Below, in pieces: positions 39,220 to 48,510 of a stretch of DNA of 64,000 nt; positions within the stretch are counted from its first letter, which is position 1; each line of letters begins with the position of its first letter. The notes beneath the pieces were generated by a model. It ran no database searches and had not been told where the DNA came from. It was given only the letters and a program-made list of their open reading frames with translations. The DNA comes from Caballeronia sordidicola (lineage in GTDB: Bacteria; Pseudomonadota; Gammaproteobacteria; Burkholderiales; Burkholderiaceae). Location of the stretch: contig NZ_JNFG01000014.1 in NCBI RefSeq assembly GCF_000729995.1, positions 1 through 64,000 of the forward strand, given 5' to 3'. A program made the translations under genes and the position numbers.

Positions 39220-40002
39220 ATGGCCATTACACTCAAGTCGCCTGCCGACATCGAAAAACTGCGTATTTCCGGGCGCTTGGCCGCAGAAGTCCTCGCGATG
39301 ATCGGCGATCATGTGCAGCCCGGTATCACCACGGAAGAGCTTGACGCGATCTGCAACCGCTTCATTGTCGAAGAACTGAAGGCGATCCCGGCAAACGTGG
39401 GCTACATGGGTTTTACCAAGACTATTTGCACGTCGGTGAATCATGTTGTCTGTCACGGTATTCCCAGCCCCCGTGCGCTGAAAGACGGAGACATCATCAA
39501 CATCGACGTTGCGATCATCAAGGACGGCTATTTCGGCGATACCAGCCGCATGTACTACGCCGGCACGCCGAGCCGTGAGGCCAAACGGCTGTGCGACACG
39601 ACGTATGAAGCCACGGTCGCCGGCATTCGGGCGGTGCGTCCGGGCGCCACGCTGGGCGATGTGGGATATGCGATCCAGTCCGTCGCAAACCGCGAGGGAT
39701 ATTCGATCGTGCGCGAATATTGCGGACACGGCATTGGCCGTGTGTATCACGAGGATCCACAAGTGCTGCATTACGGACAGCCGGGAGCAGGATTGCGTTT
39801 GAAGCCTGGACTGGTCTTCACCATTGAGCCAATGGTCAATGCGGGTCGGGCTGCAACGCAGCAATCGCGCGATGGCTGGACTGTGACCACCAAGGACCGG
39901 TCGTTGTCGGCGCAATGGGAGCATATGGTCGTGGTGACCGACGACGGCTTCGAATTGCTGACACCGTGGCCCGACGGCACGGGCGAATACGCAGCACCGT
40001 AA
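39220..40002 (+). CDS. map: Type I methionine aminopeptidase
   Basis: 260 aa, removes the initiator Met from nascent proteins. The five metal ligands of the pita-bread fold are present: Asp in INIDVAIIKDGYFGDTSRM (two Asp), His in YCGHGIGR, Glu in FTIEPM and Glu in QWEHMVVV. The substrate-side His is in HVVCHGIPS. No N-terminal zinc-finger extension, so it is type Ia. A second copy elsewhere in the genome, in the rpsB region, would be usual for Burkholderia. A hairpin at 40043-40064 follows without a T-run. Confidence 0.95.
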   Translation: MAITLKSPADIEKLRISGRLAAEVLAMIGDHVQPGITTEELDAICNRFIVEELKAIPANVGYMGFTKTICTSVNHVVCHGIPSPRALKDGDIINIDVAIIKDGYFGDTSRMYYAGTPSREAKRLCDTTYEATVAGIRAVRPGATLGDVGYAIQSVANREGYSIVREYCGHGIGRVYHEDPQVLHYGQPGAGLRLKPGLVFTIEPMVNAGRAATQQSRDGWTVTTKDRSLSAQWEHMVVVTDDGFELLTPWPDGTGEYAAP

Positions 40003-40145
40003 AGCCGCATAAAGCTGATAAAACACCATGAAATTAGCGAGGTGGTGGGAAGAGAGACCCACCATGAGGGCACTTCGCGCATTGACCGCAATAATGATTT
40101 GACTCGTTAGCCTGTTCGGTTGAAGCTATTAAACAGACCAAGCCG

Positions 40146-40182
40146 GCTTAAGAAAGCTTAAGAAGCTTGTTAAAGCTTGAGA
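40146..40182. repeat. Four imperfect 9-10-bp direct repeats before the GNAT gene
   Basis: Units GCTTAAGAA (40146), AGCTTAAGAA (40155), GCTTGTTAA (40165) and AGCTTGAGA (40174) run head to tail and end 13 nt before the start codon. About one helical turn each. Could be a binding array or simply slippage products. Confidence 0.5.
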
Positions 40183-40195
40183 GAAAAACACCCGC

Positions 40196-40726
40196 ATGAG
40201 TCCTTCACTAACTGTTCGCAGGATCACCGCGCATCAAGGTGCAGTCCTGCGCGAGCTTCGCACGGCCTCATTGCGCGAGGCGCCTTACGCGTTCGGTGAG
40301 ACGCTGGAGGAGGCCTTGTCCGCCGACGTCGCAAGCTTCGACGAAACGGCCGACCGCCACGCGAATTCGCCCACTATCGCGACGTTTATCCTGTACACCG
40401 AAGGTCATCCGGCGGGCTTGGTGGGTGCGTTTGTCGACGAAGCGCCTGCGCCGCGCGCGTTCGTCTACGCGTTGTGGGTGGCCCCTGCGGTAAGGCATCT
40501 GCGCGGTGGCGAATTGCTCGTGAATGCGGCCACGCAATGGCTCGCGGAGCGGCGTGTGCATGACGTCTTTGCCTGGGTCACCGACGAAAACCGCAACGCC
40601 ATGCGGTTCTACGAGCGCCTGGGCTTTGGTCCTACCGGTGAACGTCGACGGATTCCAGCGCATCCCGAGGCCTATGAAACGCTGCTCGTGCGCCGCGTGA
40701 TCGATTCCCGTGATGCAAGCGCATGA
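40196..40726 (+). CDS. GNAT-family N-acetyltransferase
   Basis: 176 aa, single GNAT fold. The acetyl-CoA site motif A appears as WVAPAVRHLRGGELLVNAATQWL (split here as VRHLRGGELL), with the RGxG-like element slightly degenerate (RHLRGG). The conserved motif B region is NAMRFYERLGFGPTG. Substrate not predictable. ATG 40196 starts MSPSLTVRRITAHQ, with a purine-rich GAGAG 13 nt upstream. Lies between map and minC, each with separate upstream regions. Confidence 0.9.
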   Translation: MSPSLTVRRITAHQGAVLRELRTASLREAPYAFGETLEEALSADVASFDETADRHANSPTIATFILYTEGHPAGLVGAFVDEAPAPRAFVYALWVAPAVRHLRGGELLVNAATQWLAERRVHDVFAWVTDENRNAMRFYERLGFGPTGERRRIPAHPEAYETLLVRRVIDSRDASA

Positions 40727-40954
40727 CCTGAGCATCTGATCCGCCAGCGTTCATCGCGGCTGGATTGGCCACGGCTCACGTGGCTTTAGTGCGGCTGCAG
40801 TGTGGCTTCAAAGTCCCGGCTGATCTCGCCGTTCCCTGTCTTGTCTACCTCGTTCTCTTTTCACACCATGCTGCCCGCGTTCGGGCGGCAATCTGAAATT
40901 TTCCGTTTGCTTGCGCTCACGCCTGTAAAATACGCAAAATTTTTGGCTTTACCT

Positions 40955-41710
40955 ATGTCGCTCAAAAAAACGCCCTTTTTCGAATTGCGCAGCGGCTCTG
41001 TCGACACGCTTCTGTTTGTCGTCAAGACCACCGACCTCGACGCGCTGCGAACGGAACTCACGCGGCGCTTCGAAGCGACTCCCGAGTTTTTCGCGAACGA
41101 TACTGTCGCCATCGACGTGCGCCGTCTGGCTGCCGACGAGCGCATATCGATCAGCGAGCTCGCCGCGTTGCTCGACAGCGTACGTATGCGCCCGATCGGC
41201 GTAGTGGCATCGGGGGACCAGGCATGGGCGTCCGAAGGCGCGCTGCCGTTGCTTGAAGCGCGCGACCGACGCGGCGCGCCGAAGCCGTCGGTCGACGCGG
41301 GCGTTGAGAACACCGAGGCGGCCGCCGTGATCGAAGCGGCCGTGGCGCAAACGCCAGCGCCCAGCGCGCCGGTGCCGAAGACGACCATCATCGACCGGCC
41401 GTTGCGTTCGGGGCAGCAGGTTTATGCGAAAGGCGATCTCGTCGTGCTGGGGCTCGTGAGCTACGGCGCGGAAGTGATCGCGGAAGGCAACATCCATATC
41501 TACGCGCCGTTGCGTGGCCGCGCGCTCGCGGGCGTGCACGGCAATCTTGACGCACGTATTTTCTGCACGTGTCTGGAGCCGGAACTGATCTCTATCGCCG
41601 GAATCTACAGGACGATGGAAACACCGCTCGGCCCCGACGTCCTGGGCAAGTCGGTGCAGATCTGGCTCGACGAAGAAAAACTGATGATCGAACCGCTGCG
41701 GCTGACCTGA
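40955..41710 (+). CDS. minC: Septum site-determining protein MinC
   Basis: 251 aa. FtsZ polymerisation inhibitor of the Min system. N-terminal FtsZ-interacting domain (about residues 1-105, starts [21 protein letters not shown]), a variable Ala/Val/Pro linker (110-145), and a C-terminal beta-helix (about 146-251) with [17 protein letters not shown] and the RGRALAG turn that binds MinD. The ORF is open to 40802, but ATG 40955 is the family start. First gene of minCDE. Confidence 0.96.
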   Translation: MSLKKTPFFELRSGSVDTLLFVVKTTDLDALRTELTRRFEATPEFFANDTVAIDVRRLAADERISISELAALLDSVRMRPIGVVASGDQAWASEGALPLLEARDRRGAPKPSVDAGVENTEAAAVIEAAVAQTPAPSAPVPKTTIIDRPLRSGQQVYAKGDLVVLGLVSYGAEVIAEGNIHIYAPLRGRALAGVHGNLDARIFCTCLEPELISIAGIYRTMETPLGPDVLGKSVQIWLDEEKLMIEPLRLT

Positions 41711-41806
41711 GTGGCTTGAGACGAATCAAGCAAGCGCGCCTGATGGGGACGGCGCGCTCTCGGACAGAACGCGAGCGGATTTAATTGACGAACACAAGGT
41801 ACAGGA

Positions 41807-42622
41807 ATGGCAAAAATCATTGTGGTGACTTCGGGCAAGGGCGGCGTCGGCAAGACGACCACCAGCGCGAGCTTCGCATCGGCCCTCGCGTTGCGCGGGC
41901 ACAAAACGGCTGTTATCGACTTCGATGTCGGCCTGCGCAATCTCGATCTCATCATGGGCTGCGAACGCCGCGTGGTGTACGACCTCATCAACGTGATCCA
42001 GGGCGAAGCGAACCTCAACCAGGCGCTGATCAAGGACAAGAAGTGCGAGAACCTGTTCATCCTGCCGGCCTCGCAGACTCGCGATAAAGACGCGCTGACG
42101 CAAGACGGCGTAGAGAAGATCATCAACGACCTGATCGCGATGGACTTCGAATACATCGTCTGCGACTCGCCGGCGGGGATCGAATCAGGTGCGTTGCTGG
42201 CCATGCATTTCGCCGATGAAGCATTGATCGTGACGAACCCGGAAGTGTCGTCCGTGCGTGACTCGGACCGCATTCTCGGCATTCTTTCGTCGAAGACGAA
42301 GCGCGCGATTGAAGGCAAAGAGCCAATCAAGGAACATCTGCTGATCACGCGCTACAACCCGAAGCGCGTGAGCGAAGGCGAGATGCTCTCGCTGACCGAC
42401 ATCCAGGAAATCCTGCGGATAGAATTGATCGGCGTGATTCCTGAATCGGAAGCCGTGCTGCATGCGTCCAATCAGGGTCTGCCGGCCGTGCACCTCGATG
42501 GCACTGATGTGGCTGAAGCATACAAGGACATCGTTTCGCGCTTTCTCGGCGAAGAAAAGTCCCTGCGCTTCACCGACTATCAGAAGCCAGGTCTGTTGCA
42601 ACGCATCTTCGGCAACAAGTAA
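41807..42622 (+). CDS. minD: Septum site-determining ATPase MinD
   Basis: 271 aa, the usual length. Deviant Walker A GKGGVGKTTTSAS at residues 10-17 and a C-terminal amphipathic membrane-targeting helix (PGLLQRIFGNK). It binds membrane as an ATP dimer, recruits MinC and oscillates with MinE. DFDVGLRNLDLIMGCERR and EADEAL-like elements are as in E. coli. It lies 96 nt after minC and 9 nt before minE. Confidence 0.97.
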   Translation: MAKIIVVTSGKGGVGKTTTSASFASALALRGHKTAVIDFDVGLRNLDLIMGCERRVVYDLINVIQGEANLNQALIKDKKCENLFILPASQTRDKDALTQDGVEKIINDLIAMDFEYIVCDSPAGIESGALLAMHFADEALIVTNPEVSSVRDSDRILGILSSKTKRAIEGKEPIKEHLLITRYNPKRVSEGEMLSLTDIQEILRIELIGVIPESEAVLHASNQGLPAVHLDGTDVAEAYKDIVSRFLGEEKSLRFTDYQKPGLLQRIFGNK

Positions 42623-42631
42623 GGGGACGCA

Positions 42632-42886
42632 ATGTCGATTCTTTCGTTTTTGCTGGGCGAGAAAAAGAAGTCCGCTTCGGTCGCGAAGGAACGCTTGCAG
42701 TTGATCATCGCGCACGAGCGAGCGGGCGGACATGCACCCGCCGATTATCTGCCGGCGTTGCAACGAGAACTCGTTGCCGTGATTTCCAAGTATGTGAAGA
42801 TTTCGAGCGACGATATCCGGGTAAGCCTCGAACGTCAGGACGATCTCGAAGTACTCGAAGTGAAGATCGAAATTCCATCGGTTTGA
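42632..42886 (+). CDS. minE: Cell division topological specificity factor MinE
   Basis: 84 aa. The N-terminal anti-MinCD helix ([26 protein letters not shown], in part [11 protein letters not shown]) is followed by the beta-rich topological domain ([20 protein letters not shown]). MinE stimulates the MinD ATPase and drives oscillation. GGGG-type Shine-Dalgarno at 42623-42626. A strong terminator ends the operon. Confidence 0.97.
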   Translation: MSILSFLLGEKKKSASVAKERLQLIIAHERAGGHAPADYLPALQRELVAVISKYVKISSDDIRVSLERQDDLEVLEVKIEIPSV

Positions 42887-42940
42887 AGAGGGATGACGGT
42901 TTGAACCAGCGCTGAAGATTTTCCTTGGCGCGTAGCATCC

Positions 42941-42974
42941 AAAAAGCCCGGAATCGCTTGATTCCGGGCTTTTT
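42941..42974 (+). terminator. minCDE terminator
   Basis: A 14-bp perfect stem (42941-42954 with 42961-42974), 6-nt loop, ending in T5, 54 nt past minE. Confidence 0.93.
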
Positions 42975-43131
42975 GCTTGTGCGTTTGCACCTCTAAGTCG
43001 CATAGCCGACTTACATCAATATTCCGTTGCAGTTTAGCCATCGCCGTTACACGGGCGCTGTCGGCTAAACCGTGTGCTCGCGCATTGAGTGTGTATCGCC
43101 GATACGAGGCGACCAACTCAAGAGGCCGATC

Positions 43132-43437
43132 ATGAAAATACGTTTGTTCATTGCGCAGGCGGCGATTGTTCTGGCCGGCGTCGCGGCAGTAGCCGTAAGT
43201 GCGTCGGCTGAAGTGATTATCGTGGCACCGAATGCACCGCCGGCGGTACGCGTGGAATCCGTTCCGCCAGCTCGCGTGGGTTATGTCTGGGACAACGGCC
43301 ACTGGCGCTGGGAACACGGCCAATACGTGTGGAATCCGGGGCATTGGCAAGTCGAACGCGTGGGATATCACTGGGTGCCGGGGCACTGGCTCGCCCGCGG
43401 CGGCGCATGGCGCTGGATGCCTGGACACTGGGCGTGA
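43132..43437 (+). CDS. Secreted YXWGXW-repeat protein
   Basis: 101 aa from ATG 43132. The signal peptide MKIRLFIAQAAIVLAGVAAV ends near VSASA (about residue 25). The mature part repeats the aromatic motif YVWDNGHWRW, YVWNPGHW, YHWVPGHW and WRWMPGHW, the YXWGXW family (PF12779) common in Burkholderia envelopes. The function is unknown; the repeats resemble small beta-hairpins. A 37-aa lipoprotein gene follows 89 nt downstream on the same strand. Confidence 0.88.
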   Translation: MKIRLFIAQAAIVLAGVAAVAVSASAEVIIVAPNAPPAVRVESVPPARVGYVWDNGHWRWEHGQYVWNPGHWQVERVGYHWVPGHWLARGGAWRWMPGHWA

Positions 43438-43526
43438 CGCCTGACAGGCCAGCCTTGCCAGCCTCACGGGCGGCCCGTTAAGCGCCGCCCGAATCTGATC
43501 CAATAAACCCGCTTCCGGAGTTCCAC

Positions 43527-43640
43527 ATGAAAACCAAACTGTTGATTATCGGCTTGCTCGCAACCATGCTGGGTGGCTGTATTGTCGTGCCGGCGCATCC
43601 GTATGCTTATCATCCGGTGCCACGCGTCTACGTTTATTAA
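43527..43640 (+). CDS. Very small lipoprotein (37 aa)
   Basis: ATG 43527 follows CCGGAG (43515-43520), a good Shine-Dalgarno. The peptide reads MKTKLLIIGLLATMLGGC and then a short tail rich in Pro, His and Tyr. The lipobox LGGC puts the acylated Cys at residue 18, leaving a 20-residue mature peptide. Such Tyr/His/Pro tails follow YXWGXW proteins in Burkholderia. It is too short for routine ORF calling, but the ribosome binding site and lipobox make it convincing. The pair may work together at the envelope. Confidence 0.7.
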   Translation: MKTKLLIIGLLATMLGGCIVVPAHPYAYHPVPRVYVY

Positions 43641-43653
43641 GTTTGCCCAAGCT

Positions 43654-45024
43654 TTATTTGGTCACCGGTTCTTCGTCCTCGACAGGCGTCTCGGGCAGTT
43701 CCGGCGATGCCCGTGGCACGGGCAAGGGCAATGGGGTCATGTAGCGCTCAGCCAAGGCTTCGTAAAGCGGCGGCGCGAAGAGGCGCGACACCCGGCTCGC
43801 AATCAGCGCTGTTGCCATCAGCGAAATCACCAGCGCATGACCGTTGATCATTTCCATCACGATCACGAACGACATGATCGGCGACTGCGTGACGGCCGCC
43901 AGATAACCCACCATGCCGAGCGCAATTAGCATCGACAACTGCATGTGGCTGAAGACCATATGGAGCACGTTGCCGAAGCCGGCGCCAATCGATAGCGACG
44001 GCGCGAAGATCCCGCCAGGAATGCCGGGCAGGTACGAGCCGATCATTGAGACCATCTTGAGCAGCGGATACAGCGGCGATAGCTGCTCGTGGCCTTCCAG
44101 CAGGCCACGCGCCTCGGCGTAACCACTGCCGAAGGTCGTACCGCCCGACACGAGCCCCACCACGGCGATGATCAGCCCGCAGAGCGTGGCGAACACGACC
44201 GGGCGCGTCCCGTGCATCTCGCGCAGACGTGCCGGAATCCACTTGGAGGTATTGAGCAGCAACCAGCAAAACGCGCCGCCGGCAATGCCCGTCACGATAG
44301 CCGTGATCACCACCGCGACCGCCAGCAAGCTCGGGAAATGCGAGTCGACTTCGATGGTGCCGAAATAGGTGTAATTGCCGTTCAGGCCGAGCGCGACGAT
44401 ACCCGCGAGAATGATGCCCGTGATCAGCACACCGCTCGTACGCGCTTCGAAGCTGCGCGTCAGTTCTTCGATCGCGAACACAATGCCCGCAAGCGGCGTG
44501 TTGAACGCCGCGGATAAACCCGCCGCCGCGCCGGCGAGCACGAGTTGCCGTTCAATGCGGGCGTTTGAGCGGGGAAACAGTCGTCGCAGGTTGTACATCA
44601 GCGCTGCGCCGACCTGGACAGTCGGACCTTCGCGGCCGATGGTGAAACCACCGAGGATGGCGATAAACGAGATTCCCATCTTGGCGATCAGGATGGCTGG
44701 CGACAACAGCCGCGTCCCCAGTCCCGGCGGACTGTGCAACACGGCGATAACCTGCGGAATGCCGCTGCCTTCCGAGCCGCGAAAGAATTTTCGCGTGAGC
44801 CAGACGGATAACGCGGCCACCGCCGGCGTCAGGATCAGCGGCAACCACACATGGTCGTGCTGAACCGCGCGAAACGCGTTATAGCCCCAGTCGATGAGCC
44901 TAGCGTACAACACGGCAACCAGCCCGACCGCGATCGCACCAACCCAGAAAATGCCGTAGCGGTACCAGAGGTTGCGCGCGCGTCGAAGAGTAAAGCGGGG
45001 AAGAGAGCGTAACGCTCGAATCAT
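43654..45024 (-). CDS. ClC-family chloride channel/antiporter
   Basis: 456 aa, about 17 membrane helices. All three ClC selectivity motifs are present: GSGIPQV, GREGPTVQ with the gating glutamate retained (E148 in E. coli ClcA), and GIPGGIFAPSLS. That supports a Cl/H exchanger rather than an ungated pore, but the internal proton glutamate was not verified. Inner membrane. ATG 45024 (MIRALRSLPRF) starts a family-length protein; the frame is open to 45237. The last codons lie 14 nt from the small lipoprotein gene, convergent with it. Confidence 0.93.
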   Translation of the reverse strand: MIRALRSLPRFTLRRARNLWYRYGIFWVGAIAVGLVAVLYARLIDWGYNAFRAVQHDHVWLPLILTPAVAALSVWLTRKFFRGSEGSGIPQVIAVLHSPPGLGTRLLSPAILIAKMGISFIAILGGFTIGREGPTVQVGAALMYNLRRLFPRSNARIERQLVLAGAAAGLSAAFNTPLAGIVFAIEELTRSFEARTSGVLITGIILAGIVALGLNGNYTYFGTIEVDSHFPSLLAVAVVITAIVTGIAGGAFCWLLLNTSKWIPARLREMHGTRPVVFATLCGLIIAVVGLVSGGTTFGSGYAEARGLLEGHEQLSPLYPLLKMVSMIGSYLPGIPGGIFAPSLSIGAGFGNVLHMVFSHMQLSMLIALGMVGYLAAVTQSPIMSFVIVMEMINGHALVISLMATALIASRVSRLFAPPLYEALAERYMTPLPLPVPRASPELPETPVEDEEPVTK

Positions 45025-45128
45025 GTGCAGTGAGCCATGCGACCGGCTGTCGGCAAAGCGTTGATTATACCGATCCGTCGCAATAATCAAGCCGATGGCT
45101 GCCGGATAACGCGCTTTGAAAAGAAAAC

Positions 45129-45154
45129 GGGGCGCGGCTATGAGCCAGCGCCCC
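45129..45154 (-). terminator. Possible minus-strand terminator
   Basis: GGGGCGC (45129-45135) pairs with GCGCCCC (45148-45154); on the minus strand GTTTTCTTTTC follows. It could end the transcript of the 59-aa membrane protein gene to its right. Confidence 0.5.
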
Positions 45155-45320
45155 AAAAACACTCTCGTCGGGGTGGCGAGAGTGGAGAGAAAAACGTAAT
45201 AAGTAAGTAATATTTTATTCAGGTATTTGAATGACACGCAAACGTTTCAACGATGGCCCAGGGAGATTGAAAGTTTTATCGATTACTGTATTAGGCGGGA
45301 CGTGAAGCGCTTACTGAAGA

Positions 45321-45500
45321 TCAGGTTGTCATTACTTCGAAAGCGACTACGGCGGCAATGGCGCCGGCATTTGCAATCAATGCCTGCAGTACGATCCCGC
45401 GCCAGCTCGTCGTCCGGAAACGCACGGCCAGCATGAGTGCGGTGAAAAGCGCTAGGGCGATGATCGCAACAACATCAGCACTTTGAAGATGAATGCGCAT
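45321..45500 (-). CDS. Small membrane protein (59 aa)
   Basis: From ATG 45500: MRIHLQSADVVAIIALALF and a second hydrophobic segment, so two transmembrane helices (about residues 8-26 and 35-55) joined by RFRTTSWRG. GAGG lies 8 nt upstream. It is not recognised. The frame is open to 45572 but that part lacks sense. Small two-helix proteins of this kind are common orphan genes in Burkholderia. Confidence 0.5.
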   Translation of the reverse strand: MRIHLQSADVVAIIALALFTALMLAVRFRTTSWRGIVLQALIANAGAIAAVVAFEVMTT

Positions 45501-45707
45501 GACGCTGGCCTCACGATTGTTCGGTCTTTGTTGAGTGTTTGTCGAGTATAGCCAGCACGTGCCGGTACGCAAGTTGCATAAAAATAAACAAGTCTGGGAT
45601 CGGCGTATTTATCTAATGATCTGATGGGAATTTTCCGGGCGCAGTCCGTACTAACCCGAATTGGTGTTTTCCCGTGAAGGGCAAACTTCATCCACGGAGT
45701 TGCATTT

Positions 45708-46841
45708 ATGAATTCGCCGAACCGCCGTTCTCTCGAAGTGGATTTCTTCCGGGGACTCGTGCTGCTGGTGATTGCCGTCGATCATATTTCGGGAAGCGTT
45801 TTATCCAGATTTACACTCCATAGTTACGCGTTCTGCGATTCCGCAGAGGTTTTCGTGTTCCTGGGGGGATATGCATCGGCCGCCGCTTACACAACGCTGG
45901 CAGCGAATCGAAGTCACGGAGCCGCGCGCCTGCGCTTCCTGAAGCGCAGTTGGGAGATTTATCGCGCGTACCTGTTCACTGCCGTGATGATGCTGCTCGG
46001 CGGGGCGCTGCTCATGTGGCTGCGCATCGACACCCCGATGCTGCAGATCACCGAATGGCCGACGTTCCTGGCGCGGCCGCTGGGGCTTACGTTCGATGTC
46101 GCGACGTTGCGGCATCAGCCGTATCTATCGGCGGTATTGCCTATGTACGCCATGTTCGCGCTCGCCGTGCCGTTCGTGGTGCCGTTGGCTGAACGTAAGC
46201 CGGTGGTGGTGCTGTTCGGCAGTCTTGGCGTATGGCTGTTCGCATCGTCGCTCGCGCAATGGTTGCCGTCTGCTTACGCGGAAGGGTGGTCGTTTAACCC
46301 GTTCGCGTGGCAACTGATGTTCGCGCTCGGCATCCTGGCTCGCGTGCAGCCGATTCCCGCCGAATTCCACGATTCGAAAACCGCTCGCTGGTTGACCCGT
46401 GCTGCCGTTGTCGTGTTCCTGACGTTCGCGTTCGCGAAGCTGTTCCTGGAGACGCAAGCGCCGCCCGGGTATATGAAGCAGAACCTGGCGAGCCTGCGCA
46501 TTGTGAGTTTTGTCGTGATCGCGTGGCTGTTCGCTCAGGCGGTGCACGCCGGATGGATAAAAGCGGTGGCGAAGCGCCTGCCGAGCGTGGTCAACATCGG
46601 CAAGCAGGGGCTGGTGTGTTTTATTGCGGGCGCGTGCATGTCGCTCGTTATCGATACCGCCTTGCGGGTCGTGTCGCTCGGGCAATATCAGTGGATGGCA
46701 GGGCTGGGCGGCGACGTCATCGCGATTGGCAGCCTGATCTGGCTCGCGGCGTTCTGGCGCGATCGCAAGGAGGCACAGCGGGCGCGGTTGCCGAAGGGAC
46801 CGACGGTTCCAGCGCATGTCGTCAACCGGCGCGACAGATGA
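45708..46841 (+). CDS. OpgC-like (DUF1624/OpgC) membrane protein
   Basis: 377 aa, about ten transmembrane helices. The N-terminus SLEVDFFRGLVLLVIAVDHIS with the RSLEVDFFRG and H of IDHI matches the acyltransferase-like OpgC family (PF10129). Later, FCDSAEVFVFLGGYA is typical. OpgC in E. coli succinylates periplasmic glucans; here the substrate is unknown and no opgGH genes are near. Followed by a long hairpin. Confidence 0.87.
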   Translation: MNSPNRRSLEVDFFRGLVLLVIAVDHISGSVLSRFTLHSYAFCDSAEVFVFLGGYASAAAYTTLAANRSHGAARLRFLKRSWEIYRAYLFTAVMMLLGGALLMWLRIDTPMLQITEWPTFLARPLGLTFDVATLRHQPYLSAVLPMYAMFALAVPFVVPLAERKPVVVLFGSLGVWLFASSLAQWLPSAYAEGWSFNPFAWQLMFALGILARVQPIPAEFHDSKTARWLTRAAVVVFLTFAFAKLFLETQAPPGYMKQNLASLRIVSFVVIAWLFAQAVHAGWIKAVAKRLPSVVNIGKQGLVCFIAGACMSLVIDTALRVVSLGQYQWMAGLGGDVIAIGSLIWLAAFWRDRKEAQRARLPKGPTVPAHVVNRRDR

Positions 46842-46855
46842 CGAGAGTTTGAATA

Positions 46856-46896
46856 ACGCGTGCCGGCGAGCTTTACAAAGCGCCGCCGGCACGCGT
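46856..46896. terminator. Hairpin between converging genes, no T-tract
   Basis: ACGCGTGCCGGCG (46856-46868) pairs with CGCCGGCACGCGT (46884-46896), 13 bp. It sits exactly between the OpgC-like and MFS genes but lacks a U-tract on either strand, so factor-independent termination is uncertain. Confidence 0.5.
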
Positions 46897-46902
46897 TGAG
46901 TG

Positions 46903-48219
46903 CTATGAAAGCTTGATATCGCGCGTTTCCCGCATGCACAGCACGCCGATCAGGCTGATTGCCGCCGCGACCGATACATACCCGCCAACCCACGCCAAAC
47001 CGCCGCGATTCGCCAGCAATTGCGCGATGTACGGCGCTACCGACGCCCCCAGAATGCCGCCCACGTTATACGCGACGCCCGCACCGGTATAGCGGACGTT
47101 GGTCGGGAACAACTCGGGAAGCAGCGCGCCCATCGGTGCAAAAGTGACGCCCATCAGGAACAGTTCGATGGTGAGAAACAGCGCGACCGCGTAGGTGTTG
47201 CCGCTGCCGAGCAGCGGGGCCATGGTGAAACCCGACAGGATAGCCGCGATACAACCCACGATCAGCACCGGCCGGCGGCCGAATTTATCGCTGGCTAATG
47301 CGGAAATCGGCGTCGCGATAGCCATGAAAATCACCGCGAAACACAGCAGGCCAAGGAATTTTTCGCGCGTGAAATGCAGCGTCGAGACGCCGTACGAGAG
47401 CGAAAAAACCGTCGAGATGTAGAAGAGCGTGTAGCAGACGATCATCGCGATCGCGCCGAGCAGCGTCGGTTTCAGGTATTGGCCGAACAACGTCGCGATA
47501 GGCACGCGCACGCGTTCTTTTTTCTCGATAGCCTCACGAAACGCCGGCGTTTCCGCGATTTTCAGGCGCACATAAAGTCCGAGCGCCACCAGTACGGCGC
47601 TGACGAGAAACGGCACGCGCCAGCCCCAGCTACGGAATTGTTCATCGGTGAGCGAGAGCGCCAACCCGAAGAACAGTCCATTCGATGCCAGGAAACCCAC
47701 CGATGGCCCAAGTTGCGGGAACATGCCGAACCAGCCGCGCTTGTTTTGCGGCGCGTATTCGGTGGCGAGCAGCGCGGCACCACCCCATTCGCCGCCGAGC
47801 CCGATGCCCTGGCCGAAGCGCAGGATGCACAGCAGCACCGGCGCCAGGCTGCCGATGGACGCGTAGCCTGGAACAAAGCCGATCAGGGTGGTCGACACGC
47901 CCATCACGAGCAGCGAGGCGACAAGTGTCGATTTTCGCCCGATGCGGTCACCGAAATGGCCGAAGATGAACGAGCCGATCGGCCGCGCGATAAACGCGAT
48001 GCCAAACGTGACGAACGCCGACAACGCTTGCGCCGCGGGCGAGCTATGCGGGAAAAAGACCGGGCCGATAACCAGCGCAGCGGCGGTCGCGTAGACATAG
48101 AAATCGTAGAACTCGATTGCCGTGCCGATAAAACTCGCGAAGATCACGCGGGAAGTGCTCATCTTCGCGTCGCTTGCGGGCGATGCGGGTAAGGAGCCCG
48201 ATGGTGAGGCTGATGACAT
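46903..48219 (-). CDS. MFS transporter, metabolite:H+ symporter (MHS) type
   Basis: 438 aa, 12 transmembrane helices. Hallmarks of the MHS subfamily (ProP/ShiA-like): SFIGTAIEFYDFYVYATAAALV in helix 1, GRPIGSFIFGHFGDRIGRKSTL-like loop 2-3 (here ARPIGSFIFGHFGDRIGRK), and GLGGEWGGAALLATE in helix 4. Substrates of relatives are organic acids or osmolytes; this one is not predictable. Start ATG 48219; a preceding Ser/Pro-rich N-terminal tail of about 18 residues is present. Stands alone on its strand. Confidence 0.92.
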   Translation of the reverse strand: MSSASPSGSLPASPASDAKMSTSRVIFASFIGTAIEFYDFYVYATAAALVIGPVFFPHSSPAAQALSAFVTFGIAFIARPIGSFIFGHFGDRIGRKSTLVASLLVMGVSTTLIGFVPGYASIGSLAPVLLCILRFGQGIGLGGEWGGAALLATEYAPQNKRGWFGMFPQLGPSVGFLASNGLFFGLALSLTDEQFRSWGWRVPFLVSAVLVALGLYVRLKIAETPAFREAIEKKERVRVPIATLFGQYLKPTLLGAIAMIVCYTLFYISTVFSLSYGVSTLHFTREKFLGLLCFAVIFMAIATPISALASDKFGRRPVLIVGCIAAILSGFTMAPLLGSGNTYAVALFLTIELFLMGVTFAPMGALLPELFPTNVRYTGAGVAYNVGGILGASVAPYIAQLLANRGGLAWVGGYVSVAAAISLIGVLCMRETRDIKLS

Positions 48220-48510
48220 GGCGTCTCCGGTTCGCCCTTCGTATCGCGTCCGGGAATGGGAGCGCGCGTCGGGACACTTTGTATTGAATGCGCAGCGAGG
48301 CGGCGTACGGCGGTGAAACCGAACGGTGTGGAACTGCGCGTGGTGTGTCGCGGAGTCGACCGGTCAGGCGCCGGCTCAAGCGCTGGATGGGCGAAGGCGA
48401 CGGCTTTGCCGGCATGGCCGGCGCGGGGTATCGAAAATTATAACGATCGTGCGCCGTGGCGGGCAAGGAAACCGTATTGATGAACGGGCCAATAGTTCCA
48501 CTTGTTTCGC

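Noticed and set aside
45227..45436. 69-codon plus-strand frame downstream of the ClC gene start
   Set aside because: Arg-rich, overlaps the better-supported 59-aa minus-strand gene.
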